From assembly GCF_900177345.1 (NCBI RefSeq), contig NZ_FWZT01000026.1:1-64000 (forward strand): a stretch of DNA of 64,000 nucleotides, given 5' to 3'. This DNA is from Pseudobacteriovorax antillogorgiicola. GTDB taxonomy: Bacteria > Bdellovibrionota_B > Oligoflexia > Oligoflexales > Oligoflexaceae. Positions 50,196 through 60,649 of this stretch are shown piece by piece. The first letter of the stretch is position 1. Each line of letters opens with the position of its first letter. Made by a program: the position numbers and the translations under genes. The notes beneath the pieces are model-generated. The model was not told where the DNA came from and searched no databases. It saw nothing but the letters and a program-made list of their open reading frames with translations.

Positions 50196-51386
50196 ATGTT
50201 TTGTCTTGCCTTAAAAAAAAACAAGTTCCTCGCTGTACTGATCATCTTAGCCGGTGTTCTTGGCTCGCCATCCCTGGCGACTGCCCAGAATCCAAGGGAG
50301 TTTGTACTTGCGTCAGTTCAGGTCACCGGCTCCAGTCGGCTGCCGGAGCACTATCTAGCTGAAGAGCTGAAGCTGTTACCCGGGTCCAAGCTGAACCCTC
50401 AGCAATTGAAAGACGCCCAATTTAAACTTTATGGCTTGGGTCTATTTAAGTCGGTTTTTCTAAGGCTCGAAAAGGCAAACGCACCCAAAACAGCGATCCT
50501 CCATATCGAGCTTGTCGATGACCCATCTGTAATCGGTCCGTGGGCCATCGGTAGCACCTTTAGCCTCACCCAGGGTGAGGCTGATTCAAAAGCCTTAGGC
50601 CAAGACAGCTCACCTATGGGTATCCGAACGGAACTCATTTCTAGAAACCTATTTGGTGCCCTGCATCGGGGCCGATTTGAAATTGATATGGATGGCGAAG
50701 GAGTTTATCGCAACATCGCCGCCTCCTATGGCTTCCCGCGATTTTCACGGGAAGGTGTGCAGTTTGATGCCCACGTTCAAGTCACCGACATTAGCCAAAG
50801 GTATATGGATGCCATGGGCTTTGGTGGTGTTGGTTCAGCACTGTGGAGCTATGATATTGGTATTGGAACCTTTCAATACGGACTCATGCTCCTTACCAAC
50901 CGCCCACCGCGATTCGAGTTTCCAGGGTTTCCCAAAAGTATCACGGCCCCTAAGGTCAGCTTCGAACGAGAAACTCGCCTGCTGACTTTTTTTGGATCTC
51001 CAGGCTACCGCCTGAAACTGTCCCTTCTTCCATCTGGATCTTGGGAAAAGACAGTTCTCCAAGGTGAGCTAGGACTCACACAGAACTTGGGCGGCTGGGC
51101 AGATTTTACGATTGAAGGATCGATACAAGGGGTAGGCGACCGCGGTTTATCCCAACGTTATAGTTCGACCCTAGATATTCCCCTTGGCTCTAGTGATGAG
51201 CAAGGCAGCTTCTTCATCAAGTATCAGTATGGCCTTGATCGCTATGACGACTACGAACTTTGGGGACGCTCAACCACTTTCGGCTTACGGTACCACAGTT
51301 TCGGCCTCATCGCCGAACTAGCCTTTAAGATCACCCGCGATCCAAGCCTGGAAGGAGCAATTGAGGGGGACCCCCTCTATGACTAG
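50196..51386 (+). CDS. POTRA-barrel outer-membrane protein, BamA/TamA-like (396 aa)
   Basis: The ATG at 50196 gives a signal peptide (KKNKFLAVLIILAGVLGSPSLATA). One POTRA domain (about 38-105: FVLASVQVTGSSRLPEHYLA, QLKDAQFKLYGLGLFKSVFL) is followed by a predicted barrel of alternating strands with Gly/Tyr-rich turns. Only one POTRA and about 290 barrel residues make it shorter than BamA (800) or TamA (577). It overlaps the next gene by eight bases. Its role may be outer-membrane biogenesis or export. Confidence 0.78.
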   Translation: MFCLALKKNKFLAVLIILAGVLGSPSLATAQNPREFVLASVQVTGSSRLPEHYLAEELKLLPGSKLNPQQLKDAQFKLYGLGLFKSVFLRLEKANAPKTAILHIELVDDPSVIGPWAIGSTFSLTQGEADSKALGQDSSPMGIRTELISRNLFGALHRGRFEIDMDGEGVYRNIAASYGFPRFSREGVQFDAHVQVTDISQRYMDAMGFGGVGSALWSYDIGIGTFQYGLMLLTNRPPRFEFPGFPKSITAPKVSFERETRLLTFFGSPGYRLKLSLLPSGSWEKTVLQGELGLTQNLGGWADFTIEGSIQGVGDRGLSQRYSSTLDIPLGSSDEQGSFFIKYQYGLDRYDDYELWGRSTTFGLRYHSFGLIAELAFKITRDPSLEGAIEGDPLYD

Positions 51387-51978
51387 TTTTGGGGCCCGCC
51401 TCGTTACTGCAATTTTAATATGGTACTTATCCAGTCTTAGCTTCGTTAATGCTGCTCCTATACCATCTAAATGGGTTACCATTGATGCTGGCGATAATCT
51501 GCTTATCGATCCGTCTCCCTACCTTACTGCCAAGCAAAAAAAACTGATCTATTCGGGTTTACCAGCCTATAGCTCGGTGGCTCTCGTCCTTGGAGGAAAG
51601 CATCAAGACTACGTTTTAAAATCCATGTCTTGTGCAATTCAATACGATCTCTGGGATGAAAAAATCGTCCTCCTTTACACAGGGGATGGCAGCCCTCGGC
51701 CCCTCAAAAGCATCGATGATTACTACCGTATCTGTGTGGCATTTAGGCTAAAGGCCTCGGCTCAAATCACGTCTCTCTTAAGCACCGCTCAGACTCTTAA
51801 AATTAAGATGAGCTTCACACAGATCTCGGGTGAAACCACGGAAGAGATTAAAGAATGGCTTGTGGGGCAACAATCTTCAGTACTTAAAGGTTTATTCTCC
51901 CACATGCTCGGTGATTTAAAGATGGAGGAGTCCCTTGAGTTACCGGTCCATCTACCGAAAAAACGCCCGCAGCCGTAG
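51379..51978 (+). CDS. Secreted DUF4390-like protein (199 aa)
   Basis: The ATG at 51379 lies inside the end of the barrel gene and gives a signal peptide (MTSFGARLVTAILIWYLSSLSFVNA). The mature part (ITIDAGDNLLID-like strand, KLIYSGLPAYSSVALVL, CAIQYDLWDEKIVLL) resembles DUF4390, which in proteobacteria is encoded between an rRNA-methylase or barrel gene and an NtrY-type kinase. The kinase begins nine bases after its stop. It may act as a periplasmic input for that kinase. Confidence 0.65.
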   Translation: MTSFGARLVTAILIWYLSSLSFVNAAPIPSKWVTIDAGDNLLIDPSPYLTAKQKKLIYSGLPAYSSVALVLGGKHQDYVLKSMSCAIQYDLWDEKIVLLYTGDGSPRPLKSIDDYYRICVAFRLKASAQITSLLSTAQTLKIKMSFTQISGETTEEIKEWLVGQQSSVLKGLFSHMLGDLKMEESLELPVHLPKKRPQP

Positions 51979-51986
51979 AGAGACGC

Positions 51987-53456
51987 ATGAGCACTGAAAA
52001 GGACATCCGCTGGTACAACATCACCGTATCGAAAGCTGTGGGTATCGCCGCCCTTATCATTATCTGTGGTTACGTGGGCAGTATCATAGCCATGCGCGAG
52101 GCAATCGACGCCCTTTCCCCCATCATCCACGACCCTGAGATTGAGCGAAGTTTACAAAAGCAGCTCCAGCGCATCAAATCAGAAAATCGCTTGCAACGAC
52201 AGCTCCTTCCCCACCTCCTGCGAGAAAAATTTATTGAGGAAGACGAAGTTTCTCCTTCAGACCTAAAAGAGTTTTTGGCTACAGTAAACTTATCCAACTC
52301 GAATTTTCTGGGAATGATTACGTTCATTCCCAGCGCCAGCCCGAATGATCATATCGAGTGGATATCTAGCACCGAATTGCAGGTAAAAAACCTTCTAATC
52401 AAAGTGCCATTTACCGGTGTTAAAAATGAGTTCGAACGAACGATGACCTTGATGCAGCGCTACCAACTGATTCGGGGCACATGGAAAAGTCAAATAGGTC
52501 CAACCTTTATCAAAGTCCATGGCGTGATTCTCATCATAACATTTGCTGTGCTGGGAGGTGCTCTTGTGGTCTTGCTACAAAAGTACCGACGGCGAATCCA
52601 CTATGTGATCGGTGGTTTCAAGCTTTGGTCTGAGAAAGACCCGGGATTTCGCTTTCAAAGCAATGAGTTCAATGACGAGATGGCTACGATTTGCGAGCAG
52701 TTCAACGTTATGGCTGATGAGGTGGAAGCTAACCGCAAGCGGACTCTTTACCTTGAAAAAATGTCGTCCTGGCAAACCATCGCTAAGAAGATGGCTCATG
52801 AAATCAAAAACCCATTAACTCCCATCAAAATGATGGTTTCTCACGTCGTGAGGAAATACCCCGGAGAGGATGAAGGCTACCAGAAAACACTTGAAGAATG
52901 CCAAACCATTATTATCGAAGAGGTGAATAGCCTCAGGAGGATGGTTGACTCCTTTTCTCAATTTGCGCAACTTCCCCAGCCTAAGTTCGAAACTCAAGAC
53001 CTCATCCCACTTTGCCAGCACGTGGTCGAGATTCAATCAGCAGCATTTTCCCAACACAAGATCGAGCTTGCCACCAAGTTGGATCAGGCTTTATGTCATA
53101 TCGACCCCCAGCTCATCCGTCAAGTCCTGACAAATATTAGCAAGAATGCCGCAGAAGCTAGCGAAGCTTGCAATATCACCTTGGCTTTGGAATCTGATTT
53201 AAGCTATTACATCCTAACGATCCGAGATGACGGACCTGGGATACCTGAGGATATCCTCAGTCGCATTTTTGAGGCGTATTTTACAACGAAACACACAGGG
53301 GACAGCCCCGGCATGGGACTGGGGCTTGCTATCTGTAAGAAGATAATTCTGGATCATAGCGGCGAGCTGCTCGTAGAGAGTCGGCCTGGGCTCACTGAAT
53401 TTTCGATCCGTTTACCAAAACTCGACCCCCAGGCTTTGGGGCCCCAAGCTACGTAA
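51987..53456 (+). CDS. NtrY-type sensor histidine kinase (489 aa)
   Basis: Two membrane segments (about 16-32 and 175-195) flank a periplasmic domain of about 140 residues; HAMP follows (200-255), then HisKA with His271 in MAHEIKNPLTP, and HATPase with NISKNAAEA, DDGPGIP and GLGLAIC. The phosphate would go to the response regulator encoded 9 bases downstream. No PAS domain was seen. This is the layout of NtrY-like kinases. Confidence 0.93.
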   Translation: MSTEKDIRWYNITVSKAVGIAALIIICGYVGSIIAMREAIDALSPIIHDPEIERSLQKQLQRIKSENRLQRQLLPHLLREKFIEEDEVSPSDLKEFLATVNLSNSNFLGMITFIPSASPNDHIEWISSTELQVKNLLIKVPFTGVKNEFERTMTLMQRYQLIRGTWKSQIGPTFIKVHGVILIITFAVLGGALVVLLQKYRRRIHYVIGGFKLWSEKDPGFRFQSNEFNDEMATICEQFNVMADEVEANRKRTLYLEKMSSWQTIAKKMAHEIKNPLTPIKMMVSHVVRKYPGEDEGYQKTLEECQTIIIEEVNSLRRMVDSFSQFAQLPQPKFETQDLIPLCQHVVEIQSAAFSQHKIELATKLDQALCHIDPQLIRQVLTNISKNAAEASEACNITLALESDLSYYILTIRDDGPGIPEDILSRIFEAYFTTKHTGDSPGMGLGLAICKKIILDHSGELLVESRPGLTEFSIRLPKLDPQALGPQAT

Positions 53457-53465
53457 GAGGTTTCT

Positions 53466-54953
53466 ATGTCAGACACATCAGTGGTCAACTCATTATCCGG
53501 CAGTCGGATTCTTGTGGTTGACGACCACAGGAATATCCGCCTGTCCTTAAAAATGACTCTCGAAGGCGAAGGGGCCATTGTCACCGAAGCGGAAACTTAC
53601 GCCCAGGCTCTGATCAAATTAGGATCACTAAGCGAAGCCCAAGCTATTCCTTTCGATGTTGTGCTGCTCGATATTCGCCTGCCGGATGGGAATGGTCTCG
53701 ATGTTCTTAAATTACTATCTCACCACAAACACGCATCTCAAGTGATCATGATTTCCGGTGAGGGCACTGTCAAAGAAGCTTTCGCAGCAACCAAGCTGGG
53801 AGCCTTTGACTATATCGAAAAGCCCTTTGTGCCTGAGCGAATTCTGGTAAGCATTGGCCGATGCCTTGATTTTAACAATATTCAAGTCACGAACAAGCAA
53901 CTCAGCCAGCAGGTGATGAAGGGGCAGGAAATCCTAGGCCAAACCCCCGCTGTGGAAGAGCTAAAATCACTCATCAGCCGTGTGGCACCAACCAACGGAC
54001 GGGTTCTGATTCTCGGGGAAAGCGGTACCGGCAAGGAACTTATTGCTAAAAGTGTGCACCGTCAATCCCAGCGGGCCAAGAAACCTATGGTCAAGGTCAA
54101 CTGCGCTGCCATACCACACTCACTGGTTGAAAGTGAGTTGTTCGGCCATGAGAAAGGAGCGTTCACCGGCGCTACTAAGAATAGAAAAGGGTTATTTGAG
54201 CAGGCCGATGGGGGCACCTTGTTCCTGGACGAGATTGGTGAGTTGGACCTCAATGTCCAAGCCAAGTTACTCCGCACCTTGCAAAGCGGCGAGATCATAC
54301 CCGTCGGCTCAGAAACGGTCACAACTGTGGACGTGCGCTTGATCGCTGCAACCCACCGCGACCTCGAAGGCATGGTCGCCAACGGCGAGTTTCGGGAAGA
54401 TCTGTTTTATCGACTCAACGTGGTCACGATCGTATCTCCCCCTTTAAGGGAACGAAAGGACGACCTTGATATCCTCGTGAATCATTTCGTTGAGGATGCC
54501 TGTCAGGAACATGCTATCCCCCAACGTAGTGTGACACCTACAGCGATGGCCGAACTGAAAGCCTACCACTGGCCCGGCAATATCCGAGAACTACGAAATG
54601 TCATTGAGCGCGAGGTCATTCTCAGTGACTCCGCTGAAATTGACAGTGTTAGCAGCCTTAGTACCAAGGTTAGCCCTGTGGCGACGACTAGCACCCAGTC
54701 TCAGCAAACCAAGTCAAATAGTCTTAGCAAGACGACCCCTCCAGGCGATGCAGCAAGTTTTTCGTTCGAATCTGAGGTCGTCCCCTGGCAAGAGTTGCAT
54801 CAGGCGATCGGAAAGAGCTATATCAAGTATGTACTTAACAAGACCCAGGGAAATGTCAGTGAAGCTGCAAGGGTACTTTGCCTGGAGCGGGCCTACCTTC
54901 ATCGCCTGATGAAAAAGCTTGGTATCCAACGAGGAGTTGTAGTAACTGATTGA
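53466..54953 (+). CDS. Sigma-54-dependent response regulator, NtrC type (495 aa)
   Basis: Receiver domain (12-130) with Asp19/Asp20, phosphoacceptor Asp69 in LLDIRLPDG and EKPF Lys. The AAA+ domain has GESGTGKE (Walker A), GAFTGA sigma-54 contact loop, and GGTLFLDEIGEL (Walker B), all intact. A Fis-type helix-turn-helix ends the protein (GNVSEAARVLCLERAYLHRL). It should activate promoters of the sigma-54 type in response to its partner kinase. Between AAA+ and HTH there is an unusually long Ser/Thr/Gln linker (about 405-440). Confidence 0.95.
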   Translation: MSDTSVVNSLSGSRILVVDDHRNIRLSLKMTLEGEGAIVTEAETYAQALIKLGSLSEAQAIPFDVVLLDIRLPDGNGLDVLKLLSHHKHASQVIMISGEGTVKEAFAATKLGAFDYIEKPFVPERILVSIGRCLDFNNIQVTNKQLSQQVMKGQEILGQTPAVEELKSLISRVAPTNGRVLILGESGTGKELIAKSVHRQSQRAKKPMVKVNCAAIPHSLVESELFGHEKGAFTGATKNRKGLFEQADGGTLFLDEIGELDLNVQAKLLRTLQSGEIIPVGSETVTTVDVRLIAATHRDLEGMVANGEFREDLFYRLNVVTIVSPPLRERKDDLDILVNHFVEDACQEHAIPQRSVTPTAMAELKAYHWPGNIRELRNVIEREVILSDSAEIDSVSSLSTKVSPVATTSTQSQQTKSNSLSKTTPPGDAASFSFESEVVPWQELHQAIGKSYIKYVLNKTQGNVSEAARVLCLERAYLHRLMKKLGIQRGVVVTD

Positions 54954-55036
54954 CGTATGTAACCAGGTAAATCTTGTTTTTTAACCGCAAATGATTTAGG
55001 TATTACGCTTATTTTGCATGCTTTCGGAGGTGTTCC

Positions 55037-55987
55037 ATGGATGACTCAATTCTCTATCTTGCTGTGGCAGCTGCTGCTTTTGCACTCGTCTACGCTTTTT
55101 TAACGCGTAAGCAGTTCCTCAATAGCAAGGCCCTAGCCCGAGAAGCATCCGCACAAGTCGACAAGACTCAGAAGAAAGTTCAGAAGCTTGAGAATCAAGC
55201 CAGCCAACACCAAAAAGCGGTGCAGCAGCTTCGAGACTCGTTGCAAGCCGCTGAAAAGAAGTTGGCCGAAAGCCAAAAGCGACTCCACAGCAAAGATGAC
55301 GATGTCGCCAAGGTTAAGGCTGATTTCGACGCACAGCTAGTGATCGAAACTCGTAAACGAGATCACGTGGAAGAGCAAAACAAAGCACTCACCGAGCAAT
55401 TAGCCCAAGCAGTTCGCGAAAAGAAAGAAGCGCAGACCGAGGCTGAGCAACTAAGCTCGAAAGCCGTTTCGAAAGACGAGCTGAAGTCTGCAAAAGGCGA
55501 TTTAGAGAAACTACAGAAACAGCTCCAGCAAGCCCGCAAAGAAAACAAGTCTCTCAAGCATCAGGTAGAAAAGGCCCGTGAGATTTTGAGCAAGGTTAAA
55601 CCTGGCGAGCTGAAGCGACTTAAAGTGAAAGCCAATCGCATGGAGCAGCTATATACCAGCATGAAAGGCCTGCGAGAGATGGCTGAGGAGCGTAACCAAA
55701 ACTGGGAAACAGCCCTCCGTCTTATGGCGGTTCATATTACCGGTAAGTCTGTGGATGACAAAGCTGCGACCGCTCCTTTAGTTGGAGAAGCGTTGGAAGC
55801 TATCGGCTCAAATCTAGTCCATGACGAGCACACTTTTGGTAGTGAAGAAGCTCCTGGGACTGAAAAGGCATCTCCGGAAGACACAGCAGACGTTCCGCAA
55901 GAAGCGAGTCGTGAAGCACCTAACGAGCCTGAAGATGACAAAAGTATTCCCGCAACGACTCCGACCGAGACTGTAGAAACTCTATGA
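55037..55987 (+). CDS. Membrane-anchored coiled-coil protein (316 aa)
   Basis: One N-terminal membrane segment (LYLAVAAAAFALVYAFL, 6-22), then about 180 residues of heptad-like, Lys/Glu/Gln-rich coiled coil (SAQVDKTQKKVQKLENQASQ onwards to about 205). The C-terminal third is acidic and unstructured. The stop overlaps the next gene as ATGA. Function not recognised; it could be a scaffold for cell-envelope or division proteins. Confidence 0.78.
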   Translation: MDDSILYLAVAAAAFALVYAFLTRKQFLNSKALAREASAQVDKTQKKVQKLENQASQHQKAVQQLRDSLQAAEKKLAESQKRLHSKDDDVAKVKADFDAQLVIETRKRDHVEEQNKALTEQLAQAVREKKEAQTEAEQLSSKAVSKDELKSAKGDLEKLQKQLQQARKENKSLKHQVEKAREILSKVKPGELKRLKVKANRMEQLYTSMKGLREMAEERNQNWETALRLMAVHITGKSVDDKAATAPLVGEALEAIGSNLVHDEHTFGSEEAPGTEKASPEDTADVPQEASREAPNEPEDDKSIPATTPTETVETL

Positions 55988-56676
55988 CCGATACGATTCC
56001 ACTGACGAGATATGGTTACCCAGCAGATGCCTGGCGTCTGCTTGCCCCCCGCCTCACCGATAAACGTCGCGAAAAAATGGATTTTGTTGCGAGCCATCGT
56101 ACTAAGAAGGTTCGCCTGGTCCTTCAAGACATTCACGATCCCCATAATATTTCAGCCTGCCTCCGTTCTGCGGAAGCCTTTGGTGTTTTGGACATTGATA
56201 TTGTGAATCTCTACCAAAAGTTTGCCAAACCAAGCACTGTGTCTCGTGGGAGCTATAACTGGCTTAAGATGCATCGCTATACCAGTATTCCAGATATCAT
56301 TCAGGACTTACGCAGTAACGGCTATAAAATCGCGGCGGGTTACCCATCCCCTGATAATCTCAAACTTAACGAGATCCCTGTAGATCAGGGCGTTGCTGTT
56401 GTCTTTGGCAACGAACATCGTGGGGTAGCACCTGAGTGGGATGAACATGTGGACTACAAATTTACCATTCCTATGGTCGGCATGGTGGAGAGTTTGAATA
56501 TTTCAGTTTCTGCTGCCCTCACCATGTACCAGCTCACCCAAAGAAGCCGCGCACTCCTTGGAGACGCCGCCTACCACTTGAGCGAACAAGAAAAAAATGA
56601 CCTACTCAGCGATTGGGTTTGTCAGCACGCCAGAAGCTACGAGAAAGAACTTGCTAGATTGCGCAATCAGTCTTGA
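55984..56676 (+). CDS. SpoU/TrmH-family RNA 2'-O-methyltransferase (230 aa)
   Basis: SPOUT fold with motif 1 HDPHNISACLRSAEAFG, motif 2 VVFGNEHRGV and motif 3 PMVGMVESLNISVSAAL, all intact including the conserved Asn, Arg and Glu. TrmH-type enzymes methylate G18 of tRNA using S-adenosylmethionine; others act on rRNA, and the target cannot be told from motifs. The ATG overlaps the previous stop by four bases. Confidence 0.9.
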   Translation: MTDTIPLTRYGYPADAWRLLAPRLTDKRREKMDFVASHRTKKVRLVLQDIHDPHNISACLRSAEAFGVLDIDIVNLYQKFAKPSTVSRGSYNWLKMHRYTSIPDIIQDLRSNGYKIAAGYPSPDNLKLNEIPVDQGVAVVFGNEHRGVAPEWDEHVDYKFTIPMVGMVESLNISVSAALTMYQLTQRSRALLGDAAYHLSEQEKNDLLSDWVCQHARSYEKELARLRNQS

Positions 56677-56764
56677 GAAGAGTTGTTCAGTCTTGGCTGG
56701 TACTTCCAAGTACGATTTGGTAAATCCTTGATAGCAAACAATGAACTGCTAAGGATTCTACTCA

Positions 56765-57520
56765 ATGCTCAGGCCGCGCCGACTCTTTCTTACCGCTTTT
56801 ATTCTTCTCATCACAAGTTGCAGCCATATTGAAACTGAACCGTATGGGATTCAAAAGGAGCATATCGCCTTTGTCCCAGCTCGCATTGGCGTTATTGCTT
56901 GTCGAGAATGGCCCTATAACGCACGATACTACAAACAGCCGATTACCAACTTCTCTCCGGTCGAGATCAAGGAGATCTGCGATGCTCTCGACGCATTCGT
57001 ACTGAAGGGCTTCGAGGGTCAACCCTATATGCGCGGGCTTAGCCCGAAGGTCGTCGGAACCTTGTTACAACGAGCCAACCAAGACACGCTACTGTCCGAG
57101 ATCAATGAGCTATGGCATCAACAGGAAAGCGATTGTAAGACTTGCGCGAATTCAGTGAGTCACTACAAGCAGTCTATTGCTCCTCGGAAGGAGTGGCAAC
57201 AGTGGCTTGGTCGCTTCAGTCGCAATGTCTACAACACGGATGCGATTCTAGTTCCTATGGTGCTATACGCACAGAAGGGCCGCTCCGACGAGCGTGGCCT
57301 AGCCATTGCCTATCGACGGGTCGGTATCAGCCTATTGCTTATCGACACCAATAATGGCCGTCTGATATGGGCAGGGGGGCGAGATGTGCAAGCCAATAAC
57401 CGTAAGCTCGATTCGGATACCCACTTGAACACCCTTGCTCTACCAAGCTGGAAGCAAGTGTCATCTCGGCTCTTGGTCAAGGATATCTGGACAGAATTTC
57501 CCGGCAGACAAAACTACTAG
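56765..57520 (+). CDS. Lipoprotein of unknown function (251 aa)
   Basis: Signal MLRPRRLFLTAFILLITSC with lipid Cys19. The body has a CKTC pair and a second half (ILVPMVLYAQKG, YRRVGISLLLIDTNNGRLIW, AGGRDVQANN) that resembles the strand arrangement of FlgO/CsgG-like domains, where a NxGxL-W motif precedes the last strand. It lies 18 bases before the carboxylase genes but is unlikely to be part of that enzyme. Confidence 0.72.
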   Translation: MLRPRRLFLTAFILLITSCSHIETEPYGIQKEHIAFVPARIGVIACREWPYNARYYKQPITNFSPVEIKEICDALDAFVLKGFEGQPYMRGLSPKVVGTLLQRANQDTLLSEINELWHQQESDCKTCANSVSHYKQSIAPRKEWQQWLGRFSRNVYNTDAILVPMVLYAQKGRSDERGLAIAYRRVGISLLLIDTNNGRLIWAGGRDVQANNRKLDSDTHLNTLALPSWKQVSSRLLVKDIWTEFPGRQNY

Positions 57521-57538
57521 CGATAGTGAGGAGTATCT

Positions 57539-59113
57539 ATGGATTTTAACCAGAAGCGGGAAGCTGCCTATGAGCAGCTTCAAGAAAACCGGCGCCTCGC
57601 AGCCCTGGGTGGCGGTGAGAAGCGCATTGAGTCCCAGCATCAAAGAGGTAAAATGACAGCAAGAGAGCGGATTCATCTGCTACTAGATGCTGACTCATTC
57701 ACAGAAATCGACGCCTTCGTCACCCACGATTGCCAGCACTTCGGCATGGAAGATAAGAAAATACTTGGGGACGGCGTTGTCACCGGCTTCGGTACCATCG
57801 ATGGTCGGCTGGTGTACGTATTCTCTCAAGACTTTACGGTTTTCGGCGGCAGCTTAAGTTTGGCCTTTGCTAAAAAAATCTGCAAAGTGATGGATCTCGC
57901 CTTGCAAAATGGCGCTCCTTTGATCGGGCTTAATGACTCTGGCGGGGCGAGAATTCAAGAAGGTGTCGCGAGCCTCGGAGGGTATGCCGATATCTTCCAC
58001 CGCAATGTCAAAGCTTCTGGGGTGATTCCACAGCTCTCGGTAGTCCTCGGCCCCTGTGCTGGTGGTGCTGTATATTCTCCAGCGATGACCGACTTCATAT
58101 TTATGGTTGATGAGACGAGCCATATGTTTATTACCGGTCCCGAGGTGATAAAAACTGTAACCGGTGAGTCGGTGACCTTTGAAGAGCTAGGGGGGAGCCA
58201 AACCCACACCAGCAAAAGTGGAGTTTGCGATTTAAGATTACCGTCTGAAGGCGATGCTATCCTAGCTATTCGCAATTGGTTGTCTTACACCCCTTCCAAT
58301 AACTTGGAAACTGTCCCTACTAAGCCTCTTGCTCCTAGCGAGCAAAGTGCAATCCAAGAAAGGCAAACAAACCTTGCCGATCTTGTGCCATCAAACCCGA
58401 ATCAGCCTTATGATATGAAAGATGTCATTCGGACAATTGTTGATCCTGATAGCTTCTTTGAACTCAAAGGTGAGTATGCGCCCAACATCACCACCGGATT
58501 TGCGCGCCTCGACGGCCAAACAGTTGGTATCGTTGGCAACAACCCATCTGCCTTAGCTGGTGTCCTCGATATTGAAGCTTCAGTGAAAGCCGCACGGTTT
58601 GTTCGCTTCTGCGATTGCTTTAATATTCCCCTTGTCACACTTGTTGATGTTCCAGGCTTTCTTCCGGGTACCGACCAGGAGAAAGGTGGTATTATCCGTC
58701 ATGGCGCCAAACTACTCTATGCATTTAGCGAAGCGACTGTTCCCAAGCTTACCGTAATTACTCGCAAGGCCTATGGCGGTGCCTACGATGTCATGAACTC
58801 AAAGCACATCGGTGCCGACTTGAATCTTGCCTGGCCTCAAGCGGAAATCGCTGTCATGGGCGCTGAGGGGGCTTGTAACATCATATTCCGCAATGAGATT
58901 AAAGGCTCGGACAAGCCTGACGAGACGCGCCGCGAGTTGACAGAATCCTATGCTTCAAAATTTGCCACTCCTTACGAAGCGGCGAGCAAAGGCTACATCG
59001 ATGCGGTCATTTTCCCAGAAGAAACTCGCGATCATTTAATTCGCGGTTTGAAAGCCTGCTCTTCAAAGCGAGAGAGCCGACCAAATCGCAAGCATGGCAA
59101 TATTCCACTTTAA
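57539..59113 (+). CDS. pccB: Acyl-CoA carboxylase, carboxyltransferase subunit (524 aa)
   Basis: Crotonase-fold dimer of domains typical of propionyl-CoA or other acyl-CoA carboxylase beta chains. The N-half has [35 protein letters not shown] and [19 protein letters not shown]; the C-half has [39 protein letters not shown] and [15 protein letters not shown]. Both oxyanion-hole Gly clusters are intact. It transfers carbon dioxide from carboxybiotin to an acyl-CoA. The length is normal. Propionyl-CoA is likely but other acyl-CoA cannot be excluded. First of a three-gene operon with RBS GTGAGGAG. Confidence 0.93.
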   Translation: MDFNQKREAAYEQLQENRRLAALGGGEKRIESQHQRGKMTARERIHLLLDADSFTEIDAFVTHDCQHFGMEDKKILGDGVVTGFGTIDGRLVYVFSQDFTVFGGSLSLAFAKKICKVMDLALQNGAPLIGLNDSGGARIQEGVASLGGYADIFHRNVKASGVIPQLSVVLGPCAGGAVYSPAMTDFIFMVDETSHMFITGPEVIKTVTGESVTFEELGGSQTHTSKSGVCDLRLPSEGDAILAIRNWLSYTPSNNLETVPTKPLAPSEQSAIQERQTNLADLVPSNPNQPYDMKDVIRTIVDPDSFFELKGEYAPNITTGFARLDGQTVGIVGNNPSALAGVLDIEASVKAARFVRFCDCFNIPLVTLVDVPGFLPGTDQEKGGIIRHGAKLLYAFSEATVPKLTVITRKAYGGAYDVMNSKHIGADLNLAWPQAEIAVMGAEGACNIIFRNEIKGSDKPDETRRELTESYASKFATPYEAASKGYIDAVIFPEETRDHLIRGLKACSSKRESRPNRKHGNIPL

Positions 59114-59122
59114 GGAGCACCT

Positions 59123-60637
59123 ATGATTCAATCTATTAAACGGGTGCTGATTGCCAATCGAGGTGAGATTGCAGTTCGCATCATACGAACCTTAAGAGAT
59201 CTGGGCGTTGAAAGTGTTGCGGTTTACTCCGACGCTGATGCTGCCAGCAATCACCGAAAAATGGCTGATTTCGCCGTCCGACTGCCAGGCAGAAGCTCCG
59301 CGGAAACTTATCTCAACCAGGACGCACTCAAAGACGCTATCCGCTTAAGTGGAGCCGATGCCGTTCACCCCGGCTATGGCTTCCTTTCGGAAGACGCATC
59401 TTTTTGTGAGATGATTACTGGTCTTGGGGTGAAATTCATAGGACCTTCCGTATCGGCCATGAATACCATGGGTAATAAAGTTGAAGCCAAAGACCTCATG
59501 AAAAAGTATGAGGTTCCAACAGTGCCTGGCAGTGATGGTCAGATCCATAGTGCCCAAGAGCTTAAAGTGCTTACCGATAAGATCGGCTTTCCTATCATCT
59601 TGAAGGCAGCTGCTGGAGGTGGTGGCCGTGGTATGCGCGAAGTATTTGAAGCTTCTCAGCTGGAAGAAGCTTTCGAGGCATGCTCCCGAGAGGCCGTCTC
59701 GTACTTTGGCAATGGAGCGGTATTTGCGGAACGCTTGATCCAAAACCCTCGCCACATTGAAATCCAGGTGCTTTGCGATGGTAAAAACGGTGTACACCTA
59801 TTCGAGCGTGATTGTTCCGTACAGCGTCGCCATCAAAAGCTCCTTGAGGAAGCCCCATCGCAATTTTTGTCTGATGAAAAGAGACAAGAGCTTGGCTCCC
59901 TAGCCGTTAAGGCTGCATTGGCAGTCGGCTATGAAGGGGTTGGTACAGTTGAGTTTATCTGTGAGTCGCCGGATGATGTGTACTTCATGGAAATGAATAC
60001 CAGGATTCAAGTCGAGCACCCGGTGACAGAAATGATCACCGGAGTCGACCTGATTCGCGAACAGATATTGGTAGCTGATGGGCAAGCTCTCACTATGCAA
60101 CAAGAGCATATTATCCCTCGGGGTTGGGCATTTGAAGCCCGGATTAACGCGGAAGATCCAACCCAGGATTTCATGCCAAGCCCTGGCACTATCAAACACC
60201 TTAAGCTACCAGAAGGCCCTTTCGTACGGGTGGATACACACATCTATGCTGGCTACCAGATTCCTTCTGAATATGACTCGATGATTGCCAAAGTGATCAC
60301 TTGGGGTCCGAGCCGTGATATTGCTATGGATCGTTTGAAGCGGGCTTTATCAGAGATGGAAATAGGTGGGATTACGACGACGGCACGGTTCCACGAAGCC
60401 GTGATCAGCAATGAGGTTTTCCGCTCTGGAAAGTTTACCACGCACTTTATCAACGACCAGCGGGATCAACTACAAGCCTCGATGGAAAACTGGCAAGAAT
60501 CTGCCATGATAGATGGTGCACTGGTTTCCGCTGCGCTCAGCCAGGCAGCTAGTGATCAATCAGTCAGTGAACCATCAAAGCATACCCGGCAGGCTTGGGC
60601 TCAAAAAGCGATCGCTGAGTCTCATCATCACTATTAA
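59123..60637 (+). CDS. accC: Biotin carboxylase subunit of the acyl-CoA carboxylase (504 aa)
   Basis: ATP-grasp biotin carboxylase: RVLIANRGEIAVRIIRTLRD at the start, KAAAGGGGRGMR (ATP loop), ERDCSVQRRHQKL, EMNTRIQVEHPVTEM (catalytic Glu and Arg) and EARINAEDP. Without a biotinyl domain; the carrier is a separate protein next door. It carboxylates biotin using ATP and bicarbonate. Starts nine bases after the previous stop. Confidence 0.95.
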   Translation: MIQSIKRVLIANRGEIAVRIIRTLRDLGVESVAVYSDADAASNHRKMADFAVRLPGRSSAETYLNQDALKDAIRLSGADAVHPGYGFLSEDASFCEMITGLGVKFIGPSVSAMNTMGNKVEAKDLMKKYEVPTVPGSDGQIHSAQELKVLTDKIGFPIILKAAAGGGGRGMREVFEASQLEEAFEACSREAVSYFGNGAVFAERLIQNPRHIEIQVLCDGKNGVHLFERDCSVQRRHQKLLEEAPSQFLSDEKRQELGSLAVKAALAVGYEGVGTVEFICESPDDVYFMEMNTRIQVEHPVTEMITGVDLIREQILVADGQALTMQQEHIIPRGWAFEARINAEDPTQDFMPSPGTIKHLKLPEGPFVRVDTHIYAGYQIPSEYDSMIAKVITWGPSRDIAMDRLKRALSEMEIGGITTTARFHEAVISNEVFRSGKFTTHFINDQRDQLQASMENWQESAMIDGALVSAALSQAASDQSVSEPSKHTRQAWAQKAIAESHHHY

Positions 60638-60649
60638 GGGAGTTCTATC

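Noticed and set aside
59345-59797. Open frame of 150 codons on the minus strand
   Set aside because: Antisense shadow of the biotin carboxylase gene, which has all its motifs on the plus strand.
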